DNA of 64,000 bases from Polynucleobacter victoriensis (GTDB lineage: Bacteria > Pseudomonadota > Gammaproteobacteria > Burkholderiales > Burkholderiaceae), in NCBI RefSeq assembly GCF_900187875.1, contig NZ_FYEX01000002.1, forward strand, positions 1-64,000, written 5' to 3'. The notes under the pieces were generated by a model that was given only the letters and a program-made list of their open reading frames with translations, ran no database searches and was not told the DNA's origin. Position numbers and translations under genes: made by a program. Positions within the stretch are counted from its first letter, which is position 1. Each line of letters opens with the position of its first letter. This document shows, in pieces, positions 8,791 through 16,729 of this stretch.

Positions 8791-9857
8791 CGTAAAAACA
8801 ATCTAGAAATATCGTTAAACAAAGCCAATATTGTTAATAACATTAGGCTACCAACACCAACTCTTTGAAGTACATTTTGCCATGCTTCAGGAACCTTACT
8901 TCCGGTGAGCAATTCCCATGCATCATACAGTAGCTGACCACCATCTAACATAGGTAGAGGCATCAAATTAAGAATCCCTAAACTGATACTAATCAAGGCC
9001 AAGAAACCTAAATAAGATTGCCACCCCACCTGGACTGATTTGCCCGCCATATCTGCAATACTCAAGGGGCCACCAATCTGCTTAATTGAGGATTCACCGG
9101 TAAAAATACCCCCCAACATCCTCAATGAGACCACGCTAACATCCCAAACACGCTCTACAGCTACCCTTAATGACTCAAATAGACCCAATTTCAACTCAAA
9201 TACAGCCACAGGCTCATTTAAATCAGGCTTAACGCCCAATGTGGCTAATGGATCAACATCGGGAGCCAATTTTGGCATTTTTTCTTCTTTGAAAACAATA
9301 GCTTGCTGATCACCCTTGGCAGTTGTAACCTGCAAGATGAAGCCCTCTTTGGCTGTTACCGCATCCAATAGGCGCCATCTCAACTGATTCCAACTAACAA
9401 TGGGCTTAAATGATGCGTCATCGCCCTGCTTCCAACCAGTCACGGTATCGCCACCAAAAACACCTGCCTCATAGGCCAAACTCGCCTGAGCAGGCTCAGC
9501 TAATTTTGATGGAATTTGAGGCACACCCGAAACAAATAGAGTTGCCAAGAAAATAATCGCCAAAACAAAGTTAGCCAAAGGGCCGGCAACCACTATGAAC
9601 GACCTCTTCCATAATGGCTTGCTTTGGAATGAGTTTTCGTCCATTTTGACGTATCCACCCAAAGGCAAGCTACTCAAAGCCCACTCAGTTGAGTCGGAAC
9701 TCTTTTGATAGGTCCAAAGGGTTTTACCAAATCCAACAGAAAATCTTAAAACTCGAACACCACAGACTCGAGCTGCCGTGTAGTGCCCCAATTCGTGAAA
9801 ACTAACCAGTAAACCAATTGCAACTAAAAAAGCAATCAAAGACCAAATAGCCGTCAT
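8787..9857 (-). CDS. rseP: Site-2 protease RseP, short form with apparently one PDZ domain
   Basis: Intramembrane zinc protease that cleaves anti-sigma factors (RseA in E. coli) after site-1 cleavage. Zinc ligands are H21 and H25 of HELGH in the first membrane segment and D305 in the LDG motif of a late segment. At least four hydrophobic segments are visible. Only one PDZ-like region (about 115-185) lies between them, and the protein is 356 aa against about 450 aa for the E. coli type with two PDZ domains. There is no frame break, so this is a compact version and not a fragment. ATGA overlap with dxr. Confidence 0.92.
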   Translation of the reverse strand: MTAIWSLIAFLVAIGLLVSFHELGHYTAARVCGVRVLRFSVGFGKTLWTYQKSSDSTEWALSSLPLGGYVKMDENSFQSKPLWKRSFIVVAGPLANFVLAIIFLATLFVSGVPQIPSKLAEPAQASLAYEAGVFGGDTVTGWKQGDDASFKPIVSWNQLRWRLLDAVTAKEGFILQVTTAKGDQQAIVFKEEKMPKLAPDVDPLATLGVKPDLNEPVAVFELKLGLFESLRVAVERVWDVSVVSLRMLGGIFTGESSIKQIGGPLSIADMAGKSVQVGWQSYLGFLALISISLGILNLMPLPMLDGGQLLYDAWELLTGSKVPEAWQNVLQRVGVGSLMLLTILALFNDISRLFLR

Positions 9858-11053
9858 TCTTGATAGCCTTTAATAATATTTTGAGCTAGCGCTCTAGACT
9901 CTTGATCAGTAGCCAGTATCACATCTAGCCGATCAGCTGGGGAGGCTCTAAATTGCTCAAGTGTTTTTTCTACCACCTCTGCAATTTGAGTGAATTTAAT
10001 TTTTTCTAGAAGGAATGCGTCAACTGCCACCTCATTAGCGGCATTCAAAACGGTTGGCATCAAACCACCCATCGATAAAGCTTGATATGCCAATTTCAAC
10101 GAAGGGAATCGTTGGTGATCAACCTCTTCAAAATGAAGTTGACTTAACTTCAGAAAATCCAACTCTTCCACCCCACCATCAATCCGATTAGGCCAACCTA
10201 AACCGTAGGCAATCGGCGTCTTCATATCAGGCTGCCCCAACTGAGCAATGACAGAACCATCCACATAACGAACCATGGAATGAATCACGCTTTGCGGATG
10301 AATTAAAACCTTAATCTGCTCAGCAGGTAGACCAAATAAATAATGGGCCTCAATCACTTCCAAGCCCTTATTCATCATAGTGGCTGAATCAACTGAAATT
10401 TTGCGACCCATTACCCAATTAGGATGCGCACAAGCTTGGTCTGGGGTGACGCTAGCCAACTGTTCAACAGAGTGTTTCCTAAAAGGGCCACCGGATGCTG
10501 TTAATAGAATTTCTTTAACGCCCAAGGTGCTGTATTGACCTCTTGCTCCGGCATTGGATGTATTCGCATCAGGCAGACATTGATAGATAGCATTGTGCTC
10601 ACTATCAATGGGCAGTAACTCAGCACCACTTTGTGCAATAGCTGCCATGAATATGTCGCCAGCCATCACCAGCGATTCTTTATTAGCCAACAGAATTCGT
10701 TTGCCTAATTTAGCTGCCTCAATGGTAGGAACCAAACCAGCTGCGCCGACAATTGCCGCCATCACCGTGTCTACAGATGACAAAGTCGATGCACTCACCA
10801 GTGCCTCTGGTCCATATTGAACATCGGTCTTGATATTAGCCGCGCGCAGTAAATCTTGTAAATTTTGTGCGGCATTTGCACTACCAACCACTGCCAATTC
10901 TGGCTTGAACTCAATACATTGCTGAGCCAGCACCTCAACGTTTGAGTGAGCCGTTAATGCAGCAATCTTGAATAACTGAGGATGCGCACGTGCCACCTGC
11001 AAAGTGTTAACACCAATAGATCCTGTTGATCCTAGTACGCAAATATGTCTCAT
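9854..11053 (-). CDS. dxr: 1-deoxy-D-xylulose-5-phosphate reductoisomerase
   Basis: Second enzyme of the MEP isoprenoid pathway (IspC), NADPH-dependent. The dinucleotide-binding loop GSTGSIG is at 8-14; metal ligands D150 and E152 lie in PIDSEHNAI; GPFRKH and the flexible-loop and metal region SATMMNKGLEVIEAH follow. 399 aa, family length. It feeds isoprenyl diphosphates to uppS two genes upstream in the same operon. Its stop overlaps the rseP start (ATGA). Confidence 0.97.
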   Translation of the reverse strand: MRHICVLGSTGSIGVNTLQVARAHPQLFKIAALTAHSNVEVLAQQCIEFKPELAVVGSANAAQNLQDLLRAANIKTDVQYGPEALVSASTLSSVDTVMAAIVGAAGLVPTIEAAKLGKRILLANKESLVMAGDIFMAAIAQSGAELLPIDSEHNAIYQCLPDANTSNAGARGQYSTLGVKEILLTASGGPFRKHSVEQLASVTPDQACAHPNWVMGRKISVDSATMMNKGLEVIEAHYLFGLPAEQIKVLIHPQSVIHSMVRYVDGSVIAQLGQPDMKTPIAYGLGWPNRIDGGVEELDFLKLSQLHFEEVDHQRFPSLKLAYQALSMGGLMPTVLNAANEVAVDAFLLEKIKFTQIAEVVEKTLEQFRASPADRLDVILATDQESRALAQNIIKGYQE

Positions 11054-11058
11054 GCTTT

Positions 11059-11901
11059 TTAAGCAACCAAAATCATTAAAAGTGCAGCTAGTGGCAACAC
11101 TGGTAATAAGGCATCAATTCTGTCTAAGAATCCGCCATGACCTGGCAATAAAGCACTACTGTCTTTGACGCCAGCAATTCTTTTAAGTTGTGACTCAAAT
11201 AAATCACCTTGAATACTCATGGCCACACTTAAAGTTACTAGGGCAAGTAAACCCAACCAACCTAGTTTGTCTTGAAGGATATAAAAGTAATTACTACGTG
11301 TTAAGTCATAGTCGGATAAAACCGATACTGATATTACTGCGATGGATAAAACGAATAACCACCCACCAATAGCGCCCTCAATCGATTTTCCAGGACTTAA
11401 ACGAATCGCCAATTTATGTTTACCAAATGCCTTACCTGCAAAATAAGCGCCAATATCTGCAGCCCAGACCAAAACCAAAACAGATAAAAATAAAGACATG
11501 CTAATGGCACGTAAATGCATTAGTGCAAACCAACAAGCTGGCAATATAAATAAACCTGCGATGGCTAGTGGCCAACGCCAGAAGTTCATACTGAGATCCA
11601 ATGCCTTACTCATTAATAGAGGCACAAGTAATAACCAGAAAGCCAAGGTGGCCCATAGCAAATACTCAACCACCTGAATATCCGCGTACATGAACCATGT
11701 GGCTAAATTAAGTAAGCACAATCCTGCATAAGAGTAGGCTCTTTTTAGATTTTGCGGAAACAGTAGTCTCCACCACTCCCATGCTGCCAATGTAATCACA
11801 AGAGCAATCAATACACCCAACCAAATCAATGGTGCAAACCACAACACTGGTAAAAAAACTGCTAACAATGCCAAGGCTGTAATAACTCTTGTTTTTAACA
11901 T
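11059..11901 (-). CDS. cdsA: Phosphatidate cytidylyltransferase (CDP-diglyceride synthase)
   Basis: Integral membrane enzyme that makes CDP-diacylglycerol from phosphatidate and CTP, the branch point to all phospholipids. It has about eight hydrophobic segments. The CDS signature spans residues 237-263: SQLKR, then KD, then PGHGGFLDRID. 280 aa. It is directly adjacent to uppS (no gap) and 5 bp from dxr, in the order usual for proteobacteria. Confidence 0.95.
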   Translation of the reverse strand: MLKTRVITALALLAVFLPVLWFAPLIWLGVLIALVITLAAWEWWRLLFPQNLKRAYSYAGLCLLNLATWFMYADIQVVEYLLWATLAFWLLLVPLLMSKALDLSMNFWRWPLAIAGLFILPACWFALMHLRAISMSLFLSVLVLVWAADIGAYFAGKAFGKHKLAIRLSPGKSIEGAIGGWLFVLSIAVISVSVLSDYDLTRSNYFYILQDKLGWLGLLALVTLSVAMSIQGDLFESQLKRIAGVKDSSALLPGHGGFLDRIDALLPVLPLAALLMILVA

Positions 11902-12690
11902 CTATTCAACCTTGTCTTTTGTTGAGCTGACCACTTGAGCACTGGTTCTACCAAAGCGACGCTCTCGGTCTTGATACCAAGAAAATGATTGCCTTAATGC
12001 TGCAGGATCAAAGTCTGGCCAAAGTACATCTGTGAAATAAAGTTCGGTATACGCTAACTGCCACAACAAGAAGTTACTAATGCGCTGCTCACCACCTGTC
12101 CTAATAAATAAATCAGGCTCTGGAGCAAAGGACATGGATAAATGAGGCGTTAACAAAGCCTCAGTGACTTCCTCAGGAGTCAATCCAGGATTGGCTTTTA
12201 AGCATGCTGAAACAGCTTGCAACATATCCCATCGGCCACCGTAGTTAGCTGCAATCGTCAAATTGAGCCCAGTATTTTCAGCAGTTCTCGCCTCAGCTTG
12301 CGCCACACGTTCTTGAATCAATGGATCAAAACGACTTAAATCACCAATCAATCTGAGGCGCACGTTATTACGATGCAAACGGGTAATTTCTTTTTCTAAT
12401 GCAGTTAAAAATAACTTCATTAAAAAGCCAACTTCTTCAGCAGGCCTGCGCCAATTTTCAGAACTAAAGGCAAATAAGGTAAGGTATTCCACACCAGCAT
12501 CACCACAGTCCTTAACAATCTTACGAACCGTTTCTAAACCTTGCTTATGGCCTGCAACCCTCGGCAAAAAGCGTTTAGTTGCCCAGCGACCATTACCATC
12601 CATAATGATGGCCACGTGCTTAGGCACCCCAGTCACCTCAGGAACGTCCTGAGTTGAACTGGTGTGTGCTGACGTGGATTGTTTGGTCAT
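11902..12690 (-). CDS. uppS: Undecaprenyl diphosphate synthase (cis-prenyltransferase)
   Basis: Builds C55 undecaprenyl diphosphate, the lipid carrier for peptidoglycan and O-antigen. Signatures are HVAIIMDGNGRWA with catalytic D31, LTLFAFSSENW, and the C-terminal DLFIRTGGEQRISNFLLWQ. The frame opens with TTG at 12705. ATG 12690 (MTKQSTSA) is preferred because the extra residues are not part of the fold, although neither start has a clear ribosome-binding site. 262 aa. It lies between frr and cdsA. Confidence 0.95.
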   Translation of the reverse strand: MTKQSTSAHTSSTQDVPEVTGVPKHVAIIMDGNGRWATKRFLPRVAGHKQGLETVRKIVKDCGDAGVEYLTLFAFSSENWRRPAEEVGFLMKLFLTALEKEITRLHRNNVRLRLIGDLSRFDPLIQERVAQAEARTAENTGLNLTIAANYGGRWDMLQAVSACLKANPGLTPEEVTEALLTPHLSMSFAPEPDLFIRTGGEQRISNFLLWQLAYTELYFTDVLWPDFDPAALRQSFSWYQDRERRFGRTSAQVVSSTKDKVE

Positions 12691-12713
12691 AGATGAACTA
12701 TTCAAGCTTTAGC

Positions 12714-13274
12714 TTAAACAGTCATGATCTCTTTTTCTTTTTCAGAAATGATTTTGTCAATTTCAGCAACAAAACGATCGGTCATTTTTTGCACATCATC
12801 TTGAGAGCGACGCTCATCGTCCTCAGAAATTTCTTTGTCTTTAGCCAATTTTTTCAACGACTCATTAGCGTCACGTCTTAAGTTACGCACGGCAATCTTT
12901 GAATCTTCACCCTCGCCTTTAACCACTTTAGTCAACTCTTTACGGCGCTCTTCAGTGAGAGCTGGCATTGGCACACGAATGATGTTGCCTTGTGTAGCAG
13001 GGTTCAAACCCAAATCTGACTCACGAATAGCTTTCTCAACGGCAGCCATCATGTTCTTTTCCCATGGCTGCACTGTCAAAGTTCTAGCATCAGCTAAACC
13101 CAAGTTAGCGACTTGCGCCAAAGGAGTTGGGTTACCGTAGTAATCAACGTTGATTTGCTCCAAAATACCTGGATGAGCACGGCCCGTTCTAATTTTTTGT
13201 AAATTAGACTTTAATGACTCAATCGACTTAGTCATTTTTTGTTCTGTGGTTTTTTTAATATCTGCAGCAGACAT
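12714..13274 (-). CDS. frr: Ribosome recycling factor
   Basis: Splits post-termination ribosomes together with EF-G. 186 aa with the typical N-terminal helix (SLKSNLQKIRTGRAHPGIL), the beta-domain (YYGNPTPLAQVANL, VQPWEKNMM) and the long C-terminal helices with VRNLRRDANE. ATG start. Lies 11 bp from pyrH and upstream of uppS in the conserved tsf-pyrH-frr order. Confidence 0.97.
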   Translation of the reverse strand: MSAADIKKTTEQKMTKSIESLKSNLQKIRTGRAHPGILEQINVDYYGNPTPLAQVANLGLADARTLTVQPWEKNMMAAVEKAIRESDLGLNPATQGNIIRVPMPALTEERRKELTKVVKGEGEDSKIAVRNLRRDANESLKKLAKDKEISEDDERRSQDDVQKMTDRFVAEIDKIISEKEKEIMTV

Positions 13275-13285
13275 AATGCTTCCTT

Positions 13286-13996
13286 TTATACGTGTACCAA
13301 TGTGCCTTCGTTTTCACCCATGACCACGCGCTTTAGGGCACCTGGTTTTAGGATTGAAAATACTTTAATAGGTAGTTTTCTGTCGCGACACAAAGCAAAA
13401 GCTGTCGCATCCATGACTTGTAAATTTTTAATAATCGCTTCATCAAAGCTAATAGTGTCATATCTAGTAGCTGTTGGATCTTTTTTAGGATCGCTGGTGT
13501 AGATACCGTCTACTTTGGTAGCTTTTAGTACGACTTCTACACCCATCTCTGCACCACGTAGTGCTGCAGCTGTATCTGTTGTAAAGAATGGGTTGCCTGT
13601 ACCAGCAGCAAACACCACCACCTTACCCTCTTCCATATGACGAATCGCTCTTGGGCGAATGTATGGCTCAACCACTTGATCCATCCTCAAAGCAGATTGA
13701 ACACGCGCCTCGACACCTTTTTGGCGCAATGCATCTTGTAAGGCTAGAGAGTTCATCATTGTTGCCAACATACCCATGTAGTCAGCAGTAGCACGGTCCA
13801 TACCTGCCGCACCGCCAGCCACACCTCTAAATATATTGCCGCCACCAATCACGATGGCTAATTGCACCCCACTTTGAACAACCTCAGCAATGTCTGTCAC
13901 CATGGCATCAATGGTCAATGGGTTGATTCCGTAGGAATCGTCGCCCATTAAGGCTTCACCTGATAGTTTTAACAACACTCTTTTGTATGCTGGCAT
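13286..13996 (-). CDS. pyrH: Uridylate kinase
   Basis: Phosphorylates UMP to UDP in pyrimidine nucleotide synthesis (amino acid kinase fold, hexameric, GTP-activated in bacteria). Visible motifs are KRVLLKLSGEALMG at the start, GGGNIFRG, ADYMGMLATMMN and KATKVDGIYTSDP. The frame opens upstream with TTG, but ATG 13996 (MPAYKRVLLK) has AGAGAG about 8 bases upstream and gives the standard 236 aa. Only a 94-bp gap with an inverted repeat separates it from tsf. Confidence 0.97.
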   Translation of the reverse strand: MPAYKRVLLKLSGEALMGDDSYGINPLTIDAMVTDIAEVVQSGVQLAIVIGGGNIFRGVAGGAAGMDRATADYMGMLATMMNSLALQDALRQKGVEARVQSALRMDQVVEPYIRPRAIRHMEEGKVVVFAAGTGNPFFTTDTAAALRGAEMGVEVVLKATKVDGIYTSDPKKDPTATRYDTISFDEAIIKNLQVMDATAFALCRDRKLPIKVFSILKPGALKRVVMGENEGTLVHV

Positions 13997-14040
13997 GGTC
14001 AGTCTCTCTATAGTGGGCAATAATCAAGTTCCGAAAGTAT

Positions 14041-14073
14041 AAAGGGCACGAAGGTATTAACCCCGTGCCCTTT
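14041..14073 (-). terminator. Hairpin between tsf and pyrH (possible partial terminator)
   Basis: A perfect 10-bp inverted repeat, AAAGGGCACG (14041-14050) and CGTGCCCTTT (14064-14073), lies 18 bp after the tsf stop. On the minus strand only a broken T stretch follows, so it may attenuate and not stop transcription into pyrH, or it may protect the rpsB-tsf mRNA 3' end. Confidence 0.5.
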
Positions 14074-14090
14074 CGAACTACTAGTACTAC

Positions 14091-14972
14091 TTAGGCCGTG
14101 GCTTTTGCAGCAGCTACCTGAGCAGCTACTTCAGCAGCGAAGTCGTCTTGACGCTTCTCAATACCTTCACCAACAACATACATCGTAAAGCTCTTAATTG
14201 TTGTATTTGCAGCTTTCAACATTTGCTCTACTGTTTGCTTGTCGTTTTTAACGAAAGTTTGATTTAACAAAGAAACTTCTTTCAAGTACTTCTGAACAGA
14301 ACCTTCAACCATCTTAGCAACGATGTCAGCAGGTTTGCCTGATTCAGCAGCCTTCAACTCAGCAACACTCTTCTCTGTAGCAATCTTGTCAGCAGGAACA
14401 TCAGCAGCTGACAAAGCGATTGGCTTCATAGCGGCAATGTGCATAGCTACGTCTTTAGCAGCAGTGTCATCACCAGTGTATTCAACCATCACACCAATAC
14501 GTGTGCCGTGTAGGTAAGAAACCAATTTGCTGTCGCCAGAAAAACGTGTGAAACGACGTAAAGACATGTTTTCACCGATACGACCGATCAACTCAGCACG
14601 AACTTCTTCAACTGTCTTACCAGCATATGGCAAAGCAGACAAAGCAGCTACATCAGCTGGGTTTTTCTCAGCAACTAATTGAGCACAGGCATTGCTCAAA
14701 GCTAGGAAGTCATCATTTTTAGAAACGAAGTCTGTTTCACAGTTAACTTCAACTAAAGCACCAGTTGTGCCGTTGATGAAAGCAGTGATAACACCTTCTG
14801 CTGTAACACGTGATGCAGCTTTACCAGCTTTGCTACCAAGTTTTACACGCAGAATCTCTTCCGCTTTAGCCATGTCGCCATCAGCTTCAGTTAAAGCTTT
14901 TTTGCACTCCATCATTGGAGCATCGGTTTTGGCGCGTAGTTCGCCAACCATTGCAGCAGTAATTGCAGCCAT
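14091..14972 (-). CDS. tsf: Elongation factor Ts
   Basis: Nucleotide exchange factor for EF-Tu. The N-terminal domain has the canonical MVGELRAKTDAPMMECKKAL and ADGDMAKAEE; the core has FINGTTGALVEVNCETDFV; the C-terminal helices follow. 293 aa. Its ATG overlaps the rpsB stop by one base (TAATG), so the pair is translationally coupled, as is general for rpsB-tsf. Confidence 0.98.
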   Translation of the reverse strand: MAAITAAMVGELRAKTDAPMMECKKALTEADGDMAKAEEILRVKLGSKAGKAASRVTAEGVITAFINGTTGALVEVNCETDFVSKNDDFLALSNACAQLVAEKNPADVAALSALPYAGKTVEEVRAELIGRIGENMSLRRFTRFSGDSKLVSYLHGTRIGVMVEYTGDDTAAKDVAMHIAAMKPIALSAADVPADKIATEKSVAELKAAESGKPADIVAKMVEGSVQKYLKEVSLLNQTFVKNDKQTVEQMLKAANTTIKSFTMYVVGEGIEKRQDDFAAEVAAQVAAAKATA

Positions 14973-15721
14973 TACTCACCCTTTCCTTCTTCAACGAACT
15001 CATCAGCGTCGCCCTTAACAGCTTCTAGAACTTGCTGAACAGCATTAGCTTTACCTTCTAGGATAGCGTCAGCCATCGCACGAACGTATAAAGAAACAGC
15101 CTTGCTTGAGTCATCGTTACCTGGAATGATGTAATCAACACCTTCAGGTGAGTGGTTTGTATCAACCACAGCAATCACTGGAATACCTAATTTCTTAGCT
15201 TCAGTGATAGCAATCTTGTGGTAACCAACGTCAACCACGAAAATCGCATCAGGAGTACCAGTCATGTCTTGAATACCGCCAAGTGACTTCTCTAGTTTCT
15301 CGATGTCACGGCTAGTAGTCAAAGCTTCCTTCTTAGACAAACGCTCCCAATCGCCGTTTTCGCGGGCAGCAGTCATGTCTTTTAGACGCTTGATAGAACC
15401 TTTAACAGTTTTAAAGTTAGTCAATGTACCGCCCAACCAACGTGCATCCACGTATGGCATACCAGCACGAGTTGCTTCTTCAGCAATGATCTCTTTTGAC
15501 TGACGTTTTGTACCTACGAACAAAATTGTGCCGCGATTAGACGCTACTTGACGCACAAACTTTTGCGCTTCCAAGAACATTGGAAGAGTTTTTTCGAGGT
15601 TAATAATATGAATTTTGTTGCGATGACCGAAAATATAAGGGGCCATCTTTGGTGACCAGAAGCGAGTTTGGTGACCAAAATGGCAACCGGCTTCCAGCAT
15701 TTGACGCATAGTCACAGACAT
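14972..15721 (-). CDS. rpsB: 30S ribosomal protein S2
   Basis: Component of the small subunit, needed for S1 binding. The family opening TMRQMLEAGCHFGHQTRFW, the NKIHIINLEKT segment, and VDTNHSPEGVDYIIPGNDD near residue 190 are visible. 249 aa. A strong AGGAG lies 6-7 bases before the ATG. A structured leader and promoter lie upstream (15748-15861). First gene of the rpsB-tsf unit. Confidence 0.98.
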   Translation of the reverse strand: MSVTMRQMLEAGCHFGHQTRFWSPKMAPYIFGHRNKIHIINLEKTLPMFLEAQKFVRQVASNRGTILFVGTKRQSKEIIAEEATRAGMPYVDARWLGGTLTNFKTVKGSIKRLKDMTAARENGDWERLSKKEALTTSRDIEKLEKSLGGIQDMTGTPDAIFVVDVGYHKIAITEAKKLGIPVIAVVDTNHSPEGVDYIIPGNDDSSKAVSLYVRAMADAILEGKANAVQQVLEAVKGDADEFVEEGKGE

Positions 15722-15747
15722 GTAAATCTCCTAAGGGTTAAGTCTAG

Positions 15748-15825
15748 AACCAAGTCCTGACTGCACTAAAAAGTGCCACCCTGGACGGCTTGGTTCGTGA
15801 TTCTGTTCCAGACCATCTGAAACAG
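15748..15825 (-). promoter_or_regulatory. Structured rpsB mRNA leader (two hairpins)
   Basis: Read on the minus strand, the predicted leader begins with CTGTT-CAG...CTG-AACAG (15825-15803). A second structure (15795-15748) has outer arms AACCAAG/CTTGGTT, a TCC/GGA pairing and an inner hairpin GCACT-TTTT-AGTGC. In E. coli, S2 represses rpsB-tsf through the rpsB leader; this element is positioned for the same role. Function is inferred from place and structure only. Confidence 0.55.
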
Positions 15826-15832
15826 TGCCCGT

Positions 15833-15861
15833 ATTCTACCCTAAAAATAGTATTAAAGCCA
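15833..15861 (-). promoter_or_regulatory. Probable rpsB promoter
   Basis: Minus-strand TAGAAT (15838-15833) is a good -10, with a weak -35 TGGCTT (15861-15856) at 17 bp. The predicted start near 15826 places the first leader hairpin right at the 5' end of the transcript. Confidence 0.5.
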
Positions 15862-15889
15862 TGAAAACTATGAATTTATGCTGGATAAT
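15861..15889 (+). promoter_or_regulatory. Probable map promoter giving a leaderless mRNA
   Basis: ATGAAA (15861-15866), a 17-bp spacer and GATAAT (15884-15889) form a moderate sigma-70 promoter. Seven bases after the -10 is the A of the preferred map ATG (15896), and no Shine-Dalgarno precedes that ATG, so translation may start at the mRNA 5' end. It lies back to back with the rpsB promoter. Confidence 0.4.
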
Positions 15890-15895
15890 CGGGGT

Positions 15896-16726
15896 ATGTT
15901 GACTGAAACTAAAAAACCCTCTTCGATTGAATTTATAGCTGGCATGCGTGAAGCCGGTCGTCTGGCCAGTGAGGTACTAGACCACGTTACCCCCTTTGTG
16001 AAGGCAGGCGTAACTACCGGCGAGCTAGACAGAATTTGCCACGACTACATGGTCAATGTACAAAAAACGGTACCTGCGCCACTCAATTACCAGCCTCCTG
16101 GCTATCCACCGTTCCCAAAATCAATTTGCACCTCAGTCAATGACGTGATTTGCCACGGCATACCTGGCGACAGAATTCTGAAAGATGGTGATGTGGTTAA
16201 TTTAGACATCACAGTTATTACCCCAACTGGCTATTTTGGGGATACGAGTAGGATGTTTGCCATAGGTGAGCCATCTATTTTGGCCAAACGACTATCTCAA
16301 GTCACCTACGAATGCATGTGGCTAGGAATTGCTCAAGTCAAACCTGGTTGCACGTTGGGCGATATTGGTCATGCCATTCAAAGTCATGCAGAAGGTGCTG
16401 GCTATTCAGTGGTTCGCGAATACTGCGGCCATGGCATTGGCCAGGTCTTTCATGACGAACCTCAGATTGTTCACTATGGCAAACCAGGTCTTGGTGAAAA
16501 ACTCTACGAAGGTATGACCTTTACAATTGAGCCAATGATTAATGCTGGCAAACGAGATATTCGTACGATGCCAGACCAATGGACAGTAAAAACCAAAGAT
16601 AGAAGCCTTTCAGCCCAGTGGGAGCACACCTGCTTGGTTACGGCTACTGGCGTTGAAGTTCTAACCTACTCTGCAGGTAGCCCACCTCCGCCAGAATGCG
16701 TCGGTAATCTTAAATTTAGACCCTGA
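15896..16726 (+). CDS. map: Methionine aminopeptidase, type I
   Basis: Removes the initiator methionine from nascent proteins. All metal ligands are present: D104, D116, H179 (CGHGIG), E212 (TIEPM) and E243 (QWEHT); H87 matches the substrate-binding E. coli H79. 276 aa. The frame also opens at ATG 15878, but ATG 15896 (MLTETKK) fits the family better. It faces rpsB across a short divergent region and is followed 3 bp later by glnD, a common Burkholderiales arrangement. Confidence 0.96.
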   Translation: MLTETKKPSSIEFIAGMREAGRLASEVLDHVTPFVKAGVTTGELDRICHDYMVNVQKTVPAPLNYQPPGYPPFPKSICTSVNDVICHGIPGDRILKDGDVVNLDITVITPTGYFGDTSRMFAIGEPSILAKRLSQVTYECMWLGIAQVKPGCTLGDIGHAIQSHAEGAGYSVVREYCGHGIGQVFHDEPQIVHYGKPGLGEKLYEGMTFTIEPMINAGKRDIRTMPDQWTVKTKDRSLSAQWEHTCLVTATGVEVLTYSAGSPPPPECVGNLKFRP

Positions 16727-16729
16727 GTC

